DNA of 64,000 nt, taken from CAZRGZ01 sp964599775. Its GTDB lineage: Bacteria > Patescibacteriota > Saccharimonadia > Saccharimonadales > Saccharimonadaceae. Below, one piece after another: positions 12,215-19,260 of this stretch. The translations under genes and the position numbers were made by a program. Where the stretch lies: contig CAZRGZ010000002.1 in the NCBI GenBank assembly GCA_964599775.1, positions 1 to 64,000 on the forward strand. Reading direction: 5' to 3'. Under the pieces are notes generated by a model. It did no database searches. It saw only the letters and a list, made by a program, of their open reading frames with translations, and was not told the DNA's origin. Position 1 is the first letter of the stretch. Each line of letters starts with the position of its first letter.

Positions 12215-12777
12215 CTATTAATGATCGAATGTTGTTGTTTAAATATATCATTTAAAAAGTAAACAGTATAGAATTTTTAAAATGCTTTAAAACACAACGT
12301 TGTAATTATTCTATCATAAAGAAGAATGAGAGCCTTCCTACGTAATGGCATCGCTCTTTTTCTCCATCCCCTATTTAATGAAACTTTATAAAAGTAGGTT
12401 ATGAGTACATCCAAAAATCCCTATGGCCAAGCTACTATTATTCTTGGCTAGTCGTTAAGCTAGGCGCTGATTTTTTACAATCATGTCATTGTTTTCAAAA
12501 TGAGCCTCGAGGGTAAAAGGTGATCACGAAACTCACGTACCGCAAACTAGAATTGAAGTTGATGGAAAACTGACCATAGGGTGCTTTGTAATTAACCAAA
12601 ATTACCACATGACTCATATAGAATAAAACTAGTTTTTTGCTAAATTCAGTAAATACTGTTGGCGTATTTAATATAAAACAATCTTTTGTATGTGATGGCT
12701 ATGCATTTAATAGAAAACACACTTTATCCGTATTTTTCTAAAGTTTTCCACAATTTTCATTTTCTTATAAAAAAGCA
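12215..12777 (+). other. AT-rich stretch without a confident gene
   Basis: This 560-base stretch holds no open reading frame I trust. I see a possible decayed small gene (12500-12626, listed separately), a 16-codon frame after 12400, a weak hairpin with a short T-run near 12326-12360, and two poor DnaA-box-like words (12724-12732 and 12744-12752). The local AT content is clearly above that of the neighbouring genes. Confidence 0.5.
12500..12626 (+). pseudogene. Possible decayed small gene with a frameshift
   Basis: An ATG at 12500 gives MSLEGKR and a stop. In the neighbouring frame the sequence from about 12514 to the TAA at 12624-12626 reads as protein-like text (GDHETHVPQTRIE followed by VDGKLTIGCFVINQ). 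The two join if one base is removed in the AAAA run at 12515-12518. This could be a small gene broken by a homopolymer slip, a sequencing error or chance. No homolog was recognised. Confidence 0.25.
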
Positions 12778-12806
12778 TTGACATTAGCATTTTCTCGGCT
12801 TATTAT
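12778..12806 (+). promoter_or_regulatory. Strong promoter before an sRNA candidate
   Basis: Plus strand: TTGACA (12778-12783), exactly 17 bp, TATTAT (12801-12806), one of the best promoter matches in the window. It is followed within 100 nt by an intrinsic terminator with no coding frame between. Confidence 0.8.
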
Positions 12807-12812
12807 AGAGGT

Positions 12813-12902
12813 AGCTCTTGAATAAAAAACTTACTCAAGGGCCAAAAATAAAAACGACGAAAACATTCAAACAACCGCTACTCGCAGGCGGTTGTTTTTT
12901 TG
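12813..12902 (+). ncRNA. Candidate small RNA (~90 nt)
   Basis: The unit runs from a consensus promoter to an intrinsic terminator. Its 5' part forms an 8-bp stem GCTCTTGA/TCAAGGGC (12814-12842, one G-U pair). An A-rich single-stranded segment follows (12843-12869), then the terminator hairpin. No start codon with a usable reading frame is present. This layout, a 5' hairpin, an unpaired middle and a terminator, is that of trans-acting sRNAs. It lies head-on to the tmRNA gene, with back-to-back terminators. Confidence 0.6.
12870..12902 (+). terminator. Intrinsic terminator of the sRNA candidate
   Basis: A 9-bp perfect stem (AACAACCGC at 12870-12878 with GCGGTTGTT at 12888-12896) runs into a stretch of T to about 12901. 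Confidence 0.85.
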
Positions 12903-12914
12903 TTTCCAGGCATC

Positions 12915-12940
12915 AAAACAACCGGACTTCATTCCGGTTG
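12915..12940 (-). terminator. Terminator of tmRNA
   Basis: On the minus strand CAACCGGA (12933-12940) pairs with TCCGGTTG (12919-12926) around a 6-nt loop, followed by TTTT. It begins 16 nt after the tmRNA CCA end. Confidence 0.7.
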
Positions 12941-12955
12941 CTGTAAACTGCATAT

Positions 12956-13359
12956 TGGTGGAGCTGCGGGGAATCACACCCCGGTCCGTAAAGTAACTTA
13001 TCATCCATCTACAAGCTTAGCCTATTCTCAATTTACGAGTAGTGAAGCTGGAGAAAAGGCAAGAAAACTCCATACTCGCGCAAAATACGATTTCCTTTAT
13101 TAGCATTGCTGCCTGCTCATAAAGTTAGTGACATAGATATAACACCACTCTACCGACATGTCACCTACGATGAGTGATGATCGGGCCTACTTAGGCCGCG
13201 ATTGGCGCAAAAGCAGGTGTGCGGAAGGCGTTAGCCAACTGAGCAAAACCAGCTTTTGCTTTTGCAACAAAGTTTGCAATTAGAAAAATACGTAACGTGT
13301 ATATCCGACTTGCAGAATGATCTGTTAAAATCCTTACGTCGAAGCTTATAGTCAGCCCC
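12956..13359 (-). ncRNA. ssrA: Transfer-messenger RNA (tmRNA)
   Basis: tmRNA frees stalled ribosomes and adds a degradation tag. The 5' end GGGGCTG (13353-13359) pairs over 7 bp with the 3' CAGCTCC, followed by discriminator A and an encoded CCA ending at 12956. The T-arm (GGGGTGTGATTCCCC) is clear, and the start GGGGCTGACTATAAGCTTCGACG is typical. The tag frame can be read from resume codon GCA (13275-13277) to TAA (13191-13193). It gives 28 residues beginning Ala-Asn-Phe-Val and ending Pro-Ile-Ala-Ala. This is much longer than the usual 8-15 residues. SmpB is not in this window. Confidence 0.95.
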
Positions 13360-13395
13360 ACATAACATTAACATTATAGCATAAAAATAAAATTT

Positions 13396-13423
13396 TTGCC
13401 AATTACCCACTTTGATATATACT
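13396..13423 (+). promoter_or_regulatory. comM promoter
   Basis: TTGCCA (13396-13401), 16 bp, TATACT (13418-13423). The ATG follows only 9 bp after the -10, so the mRNA would be leaderless or nearly so. Confidence 0.6.
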
Positions 13424-13432
13424 AGCGTCATT

Positions 13433-14944
13433 ATGACGGCACTTATACATGCGGCGACAACTATTGGGTTTGATAGCGAGCTTATAGAAGTTGAATGTGA
13501 CACCTCTAAGGGTCTTCCAGTCCTTCAGATTGTTGGCCTAGGAAATAAGGCTATCGATGAGGCTAAAGAACGAGTACGAAGTGCGATCAATAATAGCCAT
13601 CTTGAATTCCCAGCAAAACGTATCACTATTAACCTTGCACCTGCAAGCCTGCCCAAGGATGGCTCACATTTCGATCTCCCTATTGCAATCGCCATTCTCA
13701 CAGTAAGCGGCCAGCTCAAAGCCAATGAAGTAGCAGAAAGCTTATTCGTCGGTGAACTCGCCCTCGATGGGAAGCTTCGCTCCATTCGTGGAAGTATATC
13801 TATTGTAGAATGTGCTCGTCGATCCGGTTTTAAGCGAGTTTTTCTCCCATATGCTAATGCACATCAAGCTTCACTTATAGATAATATCGACGTTATTGGA
13901 ATTGCATCCTTGAAAGACCTTTACCTACACCTCAAGAATGAAAAACAAATCCCAAAGAGTGAAATAGCAACAAAGTCACTACCCTCTTCAGTGTCTAATA
14001 ACCCTCCAACCTTAGATGATATAAGTGGCAAAGCAATCGCAAAACGTGCCCTTACCATAGCAGCAGCAGGGCATCACAATATCCTCTTCACAGGCCCTCC
14101 AGGAGCAGGCAAAACAATGCTGGCAAAAGCTCTCCATTACCTCTTACCGCCACCGTCACTCGAGGAGCAAATTGCTATCACAAAGCTTCATAGTCTTGTC
14201 GGTGGAACTGATATCATTGCCACAGAACGTCCATTTAGAAGCCCACATCATACTGCTAGTCACATATCACTGATAGGTGGGGGCAAGATCCCGCGACCCG
14301 GTGAGATAAGCCTAGCTCACCATGGTGTTTTATTCTTAGATGAACTGCCGGAATATCCCCGATTAAGCCTTGAGAGCCTACGTCAACCCTTGGAGGATCA
14401 TGAAGTTCATATTACGCGTGCCAATGATAGGGTAAGATTCCCAGCCAACTTTATGCTTGTTGCTACACAGAACCCCTGCCCCTGCGGATATTATGGTGAT
14501 AGAAGTAGAGAATGTACCTGTACCTCAGTACAACTTATCAATTACCAAAAGAAGTTATCTGGCCCGCTTCTCGATCGCATAGATATGATAATTCCCGTTG
14601 CAAGAGTTGAGCATAGTGATCTATTTAGTAAAAAAACACGCCTTAACACTGAAACTGAGTCCGCAAAGAAGCTTATTAAAATGGCGCGAGAAAAACAAAG
14701 GGATCGCTATAATGATTCGACTATTACTAACGCCTCTCTCAGTAGTCATGCAATAAAGCAACATATTACGCTCTCTCCAGAGGTTCAATATATCTTAAGC
14801 CAAGCATCTGATAGACTAAAGCTTACTGCACGCTCACATTTCAAGATTGTTAAAGTCGCTCGGACGATTGCGGACTTAGCTGGGAGCGAGGTCATAGAGC
14901 CCCCACATATATCAGAAGCACTGCAGTATCGTCAGCAAAACTGA
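13433..14944 (+). CDS. comM: YifB/ComM family Mg-chelatase-like AAA ATPase
   Basis: ComM is a hexameric AAA+ helicase that helps branch migration when single-stranded DNA taken up by transformation is integrated. In order there is an N-terminal ChlI-like domain (GLPVLQIVGLGNKAIDEAKERVRSA), Walker A GPPGAGKTML (near residue 222), Walker B VLFLDELPE, and the Cys-rich region NPCPCGYYGDRSRECTCT with sensor and lid regions after it. The 503 residues match the family. I place the start at the ATG at 13433; a TTG 21 nt earlier overlaps the promoter and is unlikely. With the pilus genes at 33-44 kb it fits natural competence, though no comEC is in this window. Confidence 0.9.
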   Translation: MTALIHAATTIGFDSELIEVECDTSKGLPVLQIVGLGNKAIDEAKERVRSAINNSHLEFPAKRITINLAPASLPKDGSHFDLPIAIAILTVSGQLKANEVAESLFVGELALDGKLRSIRGSISIVECARRSGFKRVFLPYANAHQASLIDNIDVIGIASLKDLYLHLKNEKQIPKSEIATKSLPSSVSNNPPTLDDISGKAIAKRALTIAAAGHHNILFTGPPGAGKTMLAKALHYLLPPPSLEEQIAITKLHSLVGGTDIIATERPFRSPHHTASHISLIGGGKIPRPGEISLAHHGVLFLDELPEYPRLSLESLRQPLEDHEVHITRANDRVRFPANFMLVATQNPCPCGYYGDRSRECTCTSVQLINYQKKLSGPLLDRIDMIIPVARVEHSDLFSKKTRLNTETESAKKLIKMAREKQRDRYNDSTITNASLSSHAIKQHITLSPEVQYILSQASDRLKLTARSHFKIVKVARTIADLAGSEVIEPPHISEALQYRQQN

Positions 14945-14953
14945 TTGTCCCTG

Positions 14954-14982
14954 TTGAAAACTGGATTGATATCTGGTAGAAT
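14954..14982 (+). promoter_or_regulatory. infC operon promoter
   Basis: TTGAAA (14954-14959), 17 bp, TAGAAT (14977-14982). The leader to the infC start is about 37 nt, too short for the long autoregulatory L20 leader known in Bacillus or E. coli. Confidence 0.75.
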
Positions 14983-15025
14983 ATGATGTGAATAATATCT
15001 AACTGCACAATAAGAGGAGCTCATA

Positions 15026-15538
15026 ATTAACAGTAAGTCAGTTCGTATCAACGAAGCTATCCGTGCTTCAGAGCTGAGGGTTATTGGCGAAAGCGGTAAT
15101 CAGCTGGGTGTCATGTCTCGCGAAGAGGCACTTGCAGAGGCTGATAAGGCGAATCTCGATCTTGTAGAGATCTCCCCCAACGCATCTCCACCGGTTGCTA
15201 AAATCATAGACTGGGGTAAATTCCAGTATCAAAGGATGAAAGAGCAACAACGGAACCGCAAAAATGCCAAAGTCAATGAGATCAAGCAAATGAGATTGGG
15301 GCTCAAAATTGGCGCTAACGACCTTGAGATAAAGTTACGCAAGATCCGCAGCTTTCTCGCTAACGGCAATAAAGTAAAGATATTAATTTTCTTTAGAGGT
15401 CGCGAGATGGCACATAAAGATGTTGGCTATGAACTGATGAATAAGATTATCGAGCAACTTGCTGATGATGCAACTGTGGAGCAGAAACCTCAGATGGCAG
15501 GCCGAAATTTGAGCATTGTAGTAAGGAGTAAACAGTAA
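15026..15538 (+). CDS. infC: Translation initiation factor IF-3, AUU start
   Basis: IF-3 binds the 30S subunit and checks start-codon pairing. The protein reads INSKSVRINEAIRASELRVIGESGNQLGVM at its N-terminus, which is conserved in IF-3, so the first ATG at 15113 would cut off about 29 needed residues. No ATG, GTG or TTG exists earlier in frame. A strong AGAGGAG ribosome binding site (15013-15019) lies 6 nt before ATT at 15026; ATA at 15023 is the only rival. An AUU start is the known autoregulatory feature of infC. The total is 170 residues with both IF-3 domains. The stop overlaps the rpmI start by one base. Confidence 0.92.
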   Translation: MNSKSVRINEAIRASELRVIGESGNQLGVMSREEALAEADKANLDLVEISPNASPPVAKIIDWGKFQYQRMKEQQRNRKNAKVNEIKQMRLGLKIGANDLEIKLRKIRSFLANGNKVKILIFFRGREMAHKDVGYELMNKIIEQLADDATVEQKPQMAGRNLSIVVRSKQ

Positions 15539-15747
15539 TGGGTAAAGGACCAAAAACGCACAGTGGCACCAAAAGTCGCGTTAAAATAACTAAGGGCGGT
15601 AAAAAAGGTGGTAAACTGCTGATTGGCCGATCTGGCACTAATCACCTTCAGCTAAAGCAAACTTCCCGAGGTAAGCGTGCAAAACAACATGCAAATGTCC
15701 TCTCAGGCCGTAATCTTAAAAACATTAAACGTCTCCTAGGAGTATAA
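15538..15747 (+). CDS. rpmI: 50S ribosomal protein bL35
   Basis: A 69-residue very basic protein ([22 protein letters not shown]) with the L35 pattern. It overlaps the infC stop as TAATG and precedes rplT by 2 nt, the classical infC-rpmI-rplT order. Confidence 0.95.
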   Translation: MGKGPKTHSGTKSRVKITKGGKKGGKLLIGRSGTNHLQLKQTSRGKRAKQHANVLSGRNLKNIKRLLGV

Positions 15748-15749
15748 TC

Positions 15750-16091
15750 ATGCGAGTAAAAAGAAGTGTTCCAGCCCGTAAAAAGCACAAGAAGGTGCTT
15801 AAGGCTACTAAAGGTATGCAACACGCCCGTCGAAGCTCTTACCGCCTCGCAAAGCAAGCAGTCATTCGTGCACTCCAGTACGCCTATCGAGATCGACGCA
15901 ATAAAAAGCGAGATCTTCGCAGCTTATGGATTAGCCGAATTAATGCAGCTGCACGCGAAAACGGAACAACTTATGGCAAATTGATTTCTCAATTGAAAAA
16001 AGCTAATATTGAACTCGACCGTAAAACACTAGCGTCTCTAGCTGCCGAGCAACCAAAAGTATTCTCGGAAATAGTAAAAACAGCAAAATAG
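15750..16091 (+). CDS. rplT: 50S ribosomal protein bL20
   Basis: bL20 is an early 23S rRNA-binding assembly protein. The 113 residues begin [22 protein letters not shown] and include [17 protein letters not shown], both diagnostic. The length is usual. It is the last gene of the infC operon and is followed by a long perfect terminator stem shared with rnpB. Confidence 0.97.
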   Translation: MRVKRSVPARKKHKKVLKATKGMQHARRSSYRLAKQAVIRALQYAYRDRRNKKRDLRSLWISRINAAARENGTTYGKLISQLKKANIELDRKTLASLAAEQPKVFSEIVKTAK

Positions 16092-16101
16092 GAAAAGCTA
16101 G

Positions 16102-16142
16102 CCCAAATAAAATACTCCCTTGAGGGGAGTATTTTATTTGGG
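16102..16142. terminator. Bidirectional terminator between rplT and rnpB
   Basis: A near-perfect stem of about 18 bp: CCCAAATAAAATACTCCC (16102-16119) pairs with GGGAGTATTTTATTTGGG (16125-16142). AT-rich outer arms supply T-runs on both strands, so it can end rplT on plus and rnpB on minus. Confidence 0.9.
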
Positions 16143-16479
16143 CACACCATCTATAAGCCGGGTTCTGTCATGGGTAATCATCTATCTAGTTACCTAGTTG
16201 CCTAGATAATCAAGCGGATTATGACCTACTGACGGACAATCACCGTAAATACGGATGTAGGTCTCCTTGCAGCCGACAGGGTTTACCTCTTGAACGTGTC
16301 ACCACGCCCAACTGTGGGCTCTTACCCCACTCATTTCACCCTTACCACCAAAAAGGTGGCGGTATTGTTTCTGTGGCACTTTCCCTAGGGTTGCCCCCGG
16401 TCGTCGTTAACGACTGTCGTGTCCTATGCTGCCCGGACTTTCCTCTTGTTAAAGAACAAGCGATTACCTAATGGTCTGC
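16143..16479 (-). ncRNA. rnpB: RNase P RNA (bacterial class A-like)
   Basis: The catalytic RNA that matures tRNA 5' ends. The P4 strand AGAGGAAAGTCCGGGC and its 3' partner ACAGAACCCGGCTTAT are both present, along with GGGGGCAACCCTAGGGAAAGTGCCACAGAAA and GTAAACCCTGTCGGCTGCAAG. A TATAAT (16486-16491) on the minus strand sets a start near 16479; it overlaps the stop codon of the preceding gene. The 3' end runs into the shared terminator. Confidence 0.96.
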
Positions 16480-16486
16480 TCTATTA

Positions 16487-17371
16487 TTATAACCTATTTG
16501 GGTTTTGTTTACTAGAGGAATGCTCATCAAGCACTTTATTAACCATACCGTCAGCATGAGTGTTAAATTCACGACGAACGTGCTGAAAGGTCACTTTATC
16601 AAATTGAGTCATTAATGATTTTATTCTCTCGTATATAGGCCATAAGTCACGATTTTTCACTTTATACACCCCCTTCATCTGGTTAACAATCAGCATACTG
16701 TCTATTTTAAATTCGACAATAGTTGCTCCGAGCGCCTTCGCACGCTGTAATCCTAACAACACAGCTTGATACTCTGCTTGATTGTTAGTAGTAATCCCTA
16801 AATACTCGCCACCTTCTTCGATTATCTCATTTGTTGTGTTAAGTATAACATACCCTGTGGCCGAAGGTCCAGGATTACCTCGCGAGCCACCATCCGTAAA
16901 GACTGTCACCTTTTTTGGCGCCTCTTTCGCTCCCCCGCGTATTTCAGTTTCCAGATGGACTTCTTCTATCAAAAAGTCTCTTCCCATAATTATAGAAGTT
17001 GTGTTAGTCACATCATTACGTGAAATATCAGATAGCTTTGTCCAGTCATATTTATCATATTTTCCAGATAGCGATATTGCTGTCTTTTCTGGAGATATTG
17101 TTGCTAAAAATACTATGATTATATACTGTAGGTCTTCAAACTCAGGATCTAAATACCCCATCGCATCTTGTAGATGTAATGTTTCCAGTTCAACTCCAGT
17201 ATCATTCTGTGCAAAGCGACGAATGGCATCCTCAGGCTGTTCACCAAACGCCACATCACCACCTAAAAGTTCGTACTTTCCGAGAATTGAATCTCGCCCC
17301 TGGGCTCTTCTCAAGAATAATATTCTATCATCTTTTTTTACAACAGCTCTTACGGCAATTTTCTGTTTCAT
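16487..17371 (-). CDS. Degenerate Nudix domain fused to RNase H type I
   Basis: A 294-residue two-domain protein. Residues ~1-140 look like a Nudix fold (KIAVRAVVKKDDRILFLRRA). However, the Nudix box reads GDVAFGEQPEDAIRRFAQNDTG, where the metal-binding glutamates of REUxEE are lost. Residues ~150-285 are an RNase HI domain with FTDGGSRGNPGPSATGYV, the NNQAEYQA glutamate, KIDSMLIVNQM and NTHADGMVNK. The four D-E-D-D catalytic acids are therefore intact. RNase HI removes RNA from RNA-DNA hybrids. The first domain is probably a non-catalytic binding module. The gene lies between tRNA-Pro and rnpB, and its stop overlaps the rnpB -10 box. Confidence 0.85.
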   Translation of the reverse strand: MKQKIAVRAVVKKDDRILFLRRAQGRDSILGKYELLGGDVAFGEQPEDAIRRFAQNDTGVELETLHLQDAMGYLDPEFEDLQYIIIVFLATISPEKTAISLSGKYDKYDWTKLSDISRNDVTNTTSIIMGRDFLIEEVHLETEIRGGAKEAPKKVTVFTDGGSRGNPGPSATGYVILNTTNEIIEEGGEYLGITTNNQAEYQAVLLGLQRAKALGATIVEFKIDSMLIVNQMKGVYKVKNRDLWPIYERIKSLMTQFDKVTFQHVRREFNTHADGMVNKVLDEHSSSKQNPNRL

Positions 17372-17395
17372 AATAATCCTATAAATATGTCATTG

Positions 17396-17470
17396 GTCGG
17401 GATGACAGGACTTGAACCTGCGACCTCACGGCCCCCAGCCGTACGCGCTACCAACTGCGCCACATCCCGA
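17396..17470 (-). tRNA. tRNA-Pro (anticodon GGG)
   Basis: A cloverleaf on the minus strand has acceptor TCGGGAT/ATCCCGA, D-arm GGCG/GCGC, anticodon loop CTGGGGG, and T-arm GCAGG TTCAAGT CCTGT. CCA is not encoded (CCAA follows the acceptor only as C-C-A-A, with no proper discriminator plus CCA). The 5' end lies 3 nt after the closing helix of the RNA at 17474-17615. Confidence 0.93.
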
Positions 17471-17473
17471 TAC

Positions 17474-17615
17474 GCTCCAAGCGCACCAGTGCTTGATATT
17501 CCCTGCTGCTTGGCAAGGTGGGTGCTCGCAAAACGCCTCCACGGAGGCGAATCATGTAAAGCTCCCTATCAATATGATTGTTCAGGAAAATCATACGCAC
17601 TGTGGCTCAGAGCTT
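17474..17615 (-). ncRNA. Structured RNA cotranscribed with tRNA-Pro (6S- or SRP-like shape, class unknown)
   Basis: A TATAAT on the minus strand (17621-17626) is followed 6-7 nt later by a segment that folds into one long closed structure. The outer helix pairs GCTCTGAGC-CAC-AGTGC with GCACT-GTG-GCTTGGAGC, 17 bp with two single-base bulges. An inner helix of about 10 bp pairs TGAT-TTTCC-TG with CAGGGAATATCA. Inside are CAAT-CAT-ATTG and CGCCTC-CGTG-GAGGCG hairpins. The predicted 5' end is exactly the base of the outer helix, and the other end lies 3 nt before tRNA-Pro, so RNase P cleavage could release it. The rod-plus-bubble outline recalls 6S RNA. The SRP GGAA apical motif is absent. An alternative is a 35-codon frame with an AGGGAG site inside it. 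Confidence 0.6.
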
Positions 17616-17621
17616 CCTTTA

Positions 17622-18263
17622 TTATAACACTGTTACCCCATAAACGACACTGAAGATATCGATAAAAAAGTTAATTGCCGTCCTCATAAATTGTCCTATA
17701 AAAGGACTCAGAAGCAGTACTATGGCAAAAATAAGTACTATACCAAAACGTTCAATCGACTCCATTACTCTCCTCGCTGACTCGGGAGCGAATGCATACA
17801 ATACTCGTGAGCCATCTAGAGGTGGAATTGGCAACATATTAAAGACAAAAAAGCCAAGATTGACAATCACTGCTAATTGCAAGAACTCACTTATCCATCC
17901 GCTCGAAACATTAAATACAGTAATAACACCAAAAGCTATAAAAGCCAACGCAAAGTTGGTTAATGGCCCAGCAACCCCTACCAAGGCAGCTCCATACTCC
18001 CCATAACGTACTCGAGATGGGTCAAAAGGGACTGGTTTTGCTCCCCCGAAGATCGGACCCCCTGTAAGCGCTAAGACAAGGGGCAACAAAATAGTTAAAA
18101 AAGGGTCTATATGTGCTATCGGATTCAACGTTAAGCGCCCCTGATGCTTTGCCGTATCATCACCGAGCCAATAGCTTGTGAAAGCGTGCATCGCCTCGTG
18201 TAGCACCATGGAAAGAAGGACTACTACAAAAACTGTTACTAAATATGCAATATTAAGTTCCAT
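17622..18263 (-). CDS. Site-2 protease family protein (M50 metalloprotease)
   Basis: A membrane metalloprotease of 213 residues. The zinc motif HEAMH (HExxH) lies in the first hydrophobic region near residue 23, and the third ligand region NMLPIPPLDGSR near residue 145 has the family NxxPxxPLDG pattern. About five membrane spans can be seen. Members of this small family cut membrane-bound substrates, sometimes signalling factors; the substrate here is unknown. The -10 box TATACT lies 9 bp before the ATG, so the mRNA is probably leaderless. The gene shares a compact divergent promoter region with rpmB. Confidence 0.9.
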   Translation of the reverse strand: MELNIAYLVTVFVVVLLSMVLHEAMHAFTSYWLGDDTAKHQGRLTLNPIAHIDPFLTILLPLVLALTGGPIFGGAKPVPFDPSRVRYGEYGAALVGVAGPLTNFALAFIAFGVITVFNVSSGWISEFLQLAVIVNLGFFVFNMLPIPPLDGSRVLYAFAPESARRVMESIERFGIVLIFAIVLLLSPFIGQFMRTAINFFIDIFSVVYGVTVL

Positions 18264-18272
18264 ACTCTACAT

Positions 18273-18301
18273 AGTATACTGGGACTTGACTATAAACACA
18301 A
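18273..18301 (-). promoter_or_regulatory. Promoter of the M50 protease gene
   Basis: Minus strand: TTGTGT (18296-18301), 17 bp, TATACT (18273-18278). It overlaps the oppositely oriented rpmB promoter, so the two cannot be occupied at once. Confidence 0.65.
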
Positions 18302-18314
18302 AAAACAGTAGTAT
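18286..18314 (+). promoter_or_regulatory. rpmB promoter
   Basis: TTGACT (18286-18291), 17 bp, TAGTAT (18309-18314). It lies face-to-face with the M50 protease promoter. Confidence 0.7.
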
Positions 18315-18350
18315 AGTATAGATTGTAATAAAAGAGAGTTAAGAGTAATT

Positions 18351-18575
18351 ATGGCACGATGTGAATTAACTGGTAAAGGCATGCAGCACGGACACAACGT
18401 AAGTTTTTCGTTACGTCGTACCAAACGTGTATTCCGCCCCAATCTTCAGAAAAAGACTTTTATAGTTGATGGTCAAAAAGTTACCATGAATTTAAGCACG
18501 CAAGCAATTCGAACACTGAAGAAGAAGGGTCTCCTTTCTAAGAGTGGCGTAAAGAATACTTCCCCTGTTGCGTAG
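18351..18575 (+). CDS. rpmB: 50S ribosomal protein bL28
   Basis: A 74-residue basic protein starting MARCELTGKGMQHGHNVSFS with HNVSFSLRRTKRVFRPNLQ, typical of bL28. It is a single gene with its own promoter, followed by an intrinsic terminator. The zinc-binding cysteine pairs of some L28 forms are absent (only Cys4 is seen). Confidence 0.95.
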   Translation: MARCELTGKGMQHGHNVSFSLRRTKRVFRPNLQKKTFIVDGQKVTMNLSTQAIRTLKKKGLLSKSGVKNTSPVA

Positions 18576-18595
18576 CTAGCTAATAACCAAGCGTT

Positions 18596-18622
18596 AAAAA
18601 GACCGCTAGAAGCGGTCTTTTT
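18596..18622. terminator. Bidirectional terminator after rpmB
   Basis: A perfect 12-bp stem AAAAAGACCGCT/AGCGGTCTTTTT with an AGA loop. It has T-runs on both strands and serves rpmB on plus and the gene ending at 18621 on minus. Confidence 0.9.
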
Positions 18623-19250
18623 AAGTTGTTCTTGTTAGCTCAACTAATGTCATCATCTCTGGCAATATTCCATTTTTTATCTTTAATTTTGGTGTTACCT
18701 CATGAGAAGCACCAAGCTCCTTTATGAAGGTCTCTAAACTCGCTTGAGGTACTTCATAGCTTAACTTCTCATCTGCATAATGTGTAGGAATTACCAGTTT
18801 GGGGCCTATTCGACGCGCGATCGCTGCAGCGGCATGCCCATCCAGTGTATAGCCATTACCTCCTACCGGAATGGTGAGTATATCAATCGTGCCCAGTGAT
18901 TCTAGTTGTTCATCACTCACATTGGCTTGAATGTGACCTAAAATCGCTATACGTGTGCCTGCGAAATCCACTCTATACATAGTTGTATTTTTTTCTTCAT
19001 TTGTATCAATGTGGCGTACTGCTGGCACCCCCTTAATAGATACGTCAGCAACCTCATATTCTCCCGGCCCTTCGATTATAAGCCGTTGGGTAGCATCGGG
19101 CACTAAGAATTCAGCCTCAGTTCCGAGCTGTATGGCATGCTTGATCTTTACATCCTTCATCCCGACCAAGCTGAGTTTTGGATCAGTCACAACCGTGACC
19201 GATTTTGAACTTATAGTAATACAATTTGCACCTTTATACTCAATTTCCAT
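18621..19250 (-). CDS. Metallo-beta-lactamase-fold protein lacking the metal motif
   Basis: A 209-residue protein of the UlaG-like beta-lactamase-superfamily group. The N-terminal strand region with TDPKL and the C-terminal PTHYADE match the fold. The HxHxDH metal-binding motif that should follow the first domain is not present, and only scattered histidines remain. It is probably non-hydrolytic or has a changed site. It lies 10 nt after the wHTH-nucleotidyltransferase gene and is probably cotranscribed with it. Role unknown. Confidence 0.7.
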   Translation of the reverse strand: MEIEYKGANCITISSKSVTVVTDPKLSLVGMKDVKIKHAIQLGTEAEFLVPDATQRLIIEGPGEYEVADVSIKGVPAVRHIDTNEEKNTTMYRVDFAGTRIAILGHIQANVSDEQLESLGTIDILTIPVGGNGYTLDGHAAAAIARRIGPKLVIPTHYADEKLSYEVPQASLETFIKELGASHEVTPKLKIKNGILPEMMTLVELTRTT

Positions 19251-19260
19251 CTTTATCTCC

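Noticed and set aside
12215..12777. AT-rich gene-poor stretch as a possible oriC
   Set aside because: Only two weak DnaA-like words are present. Gene strands point away from it locally (16S and gyrBA left, infC right), but this does not hold across the window.
12900..13503. Open frames over the tmRNA gene on both strands
   Set aside because: The tmRNA ends, T-arm and tag frame are clear; the frames overlap these conserved RNA parts.
17387..17653. Open frames of 70-90 codons on the plus strand over tRNA-Pro
   Set aside because: They run through the tRNA and the structured RNA on the other strand, have no ribosome site and do not look like protein.
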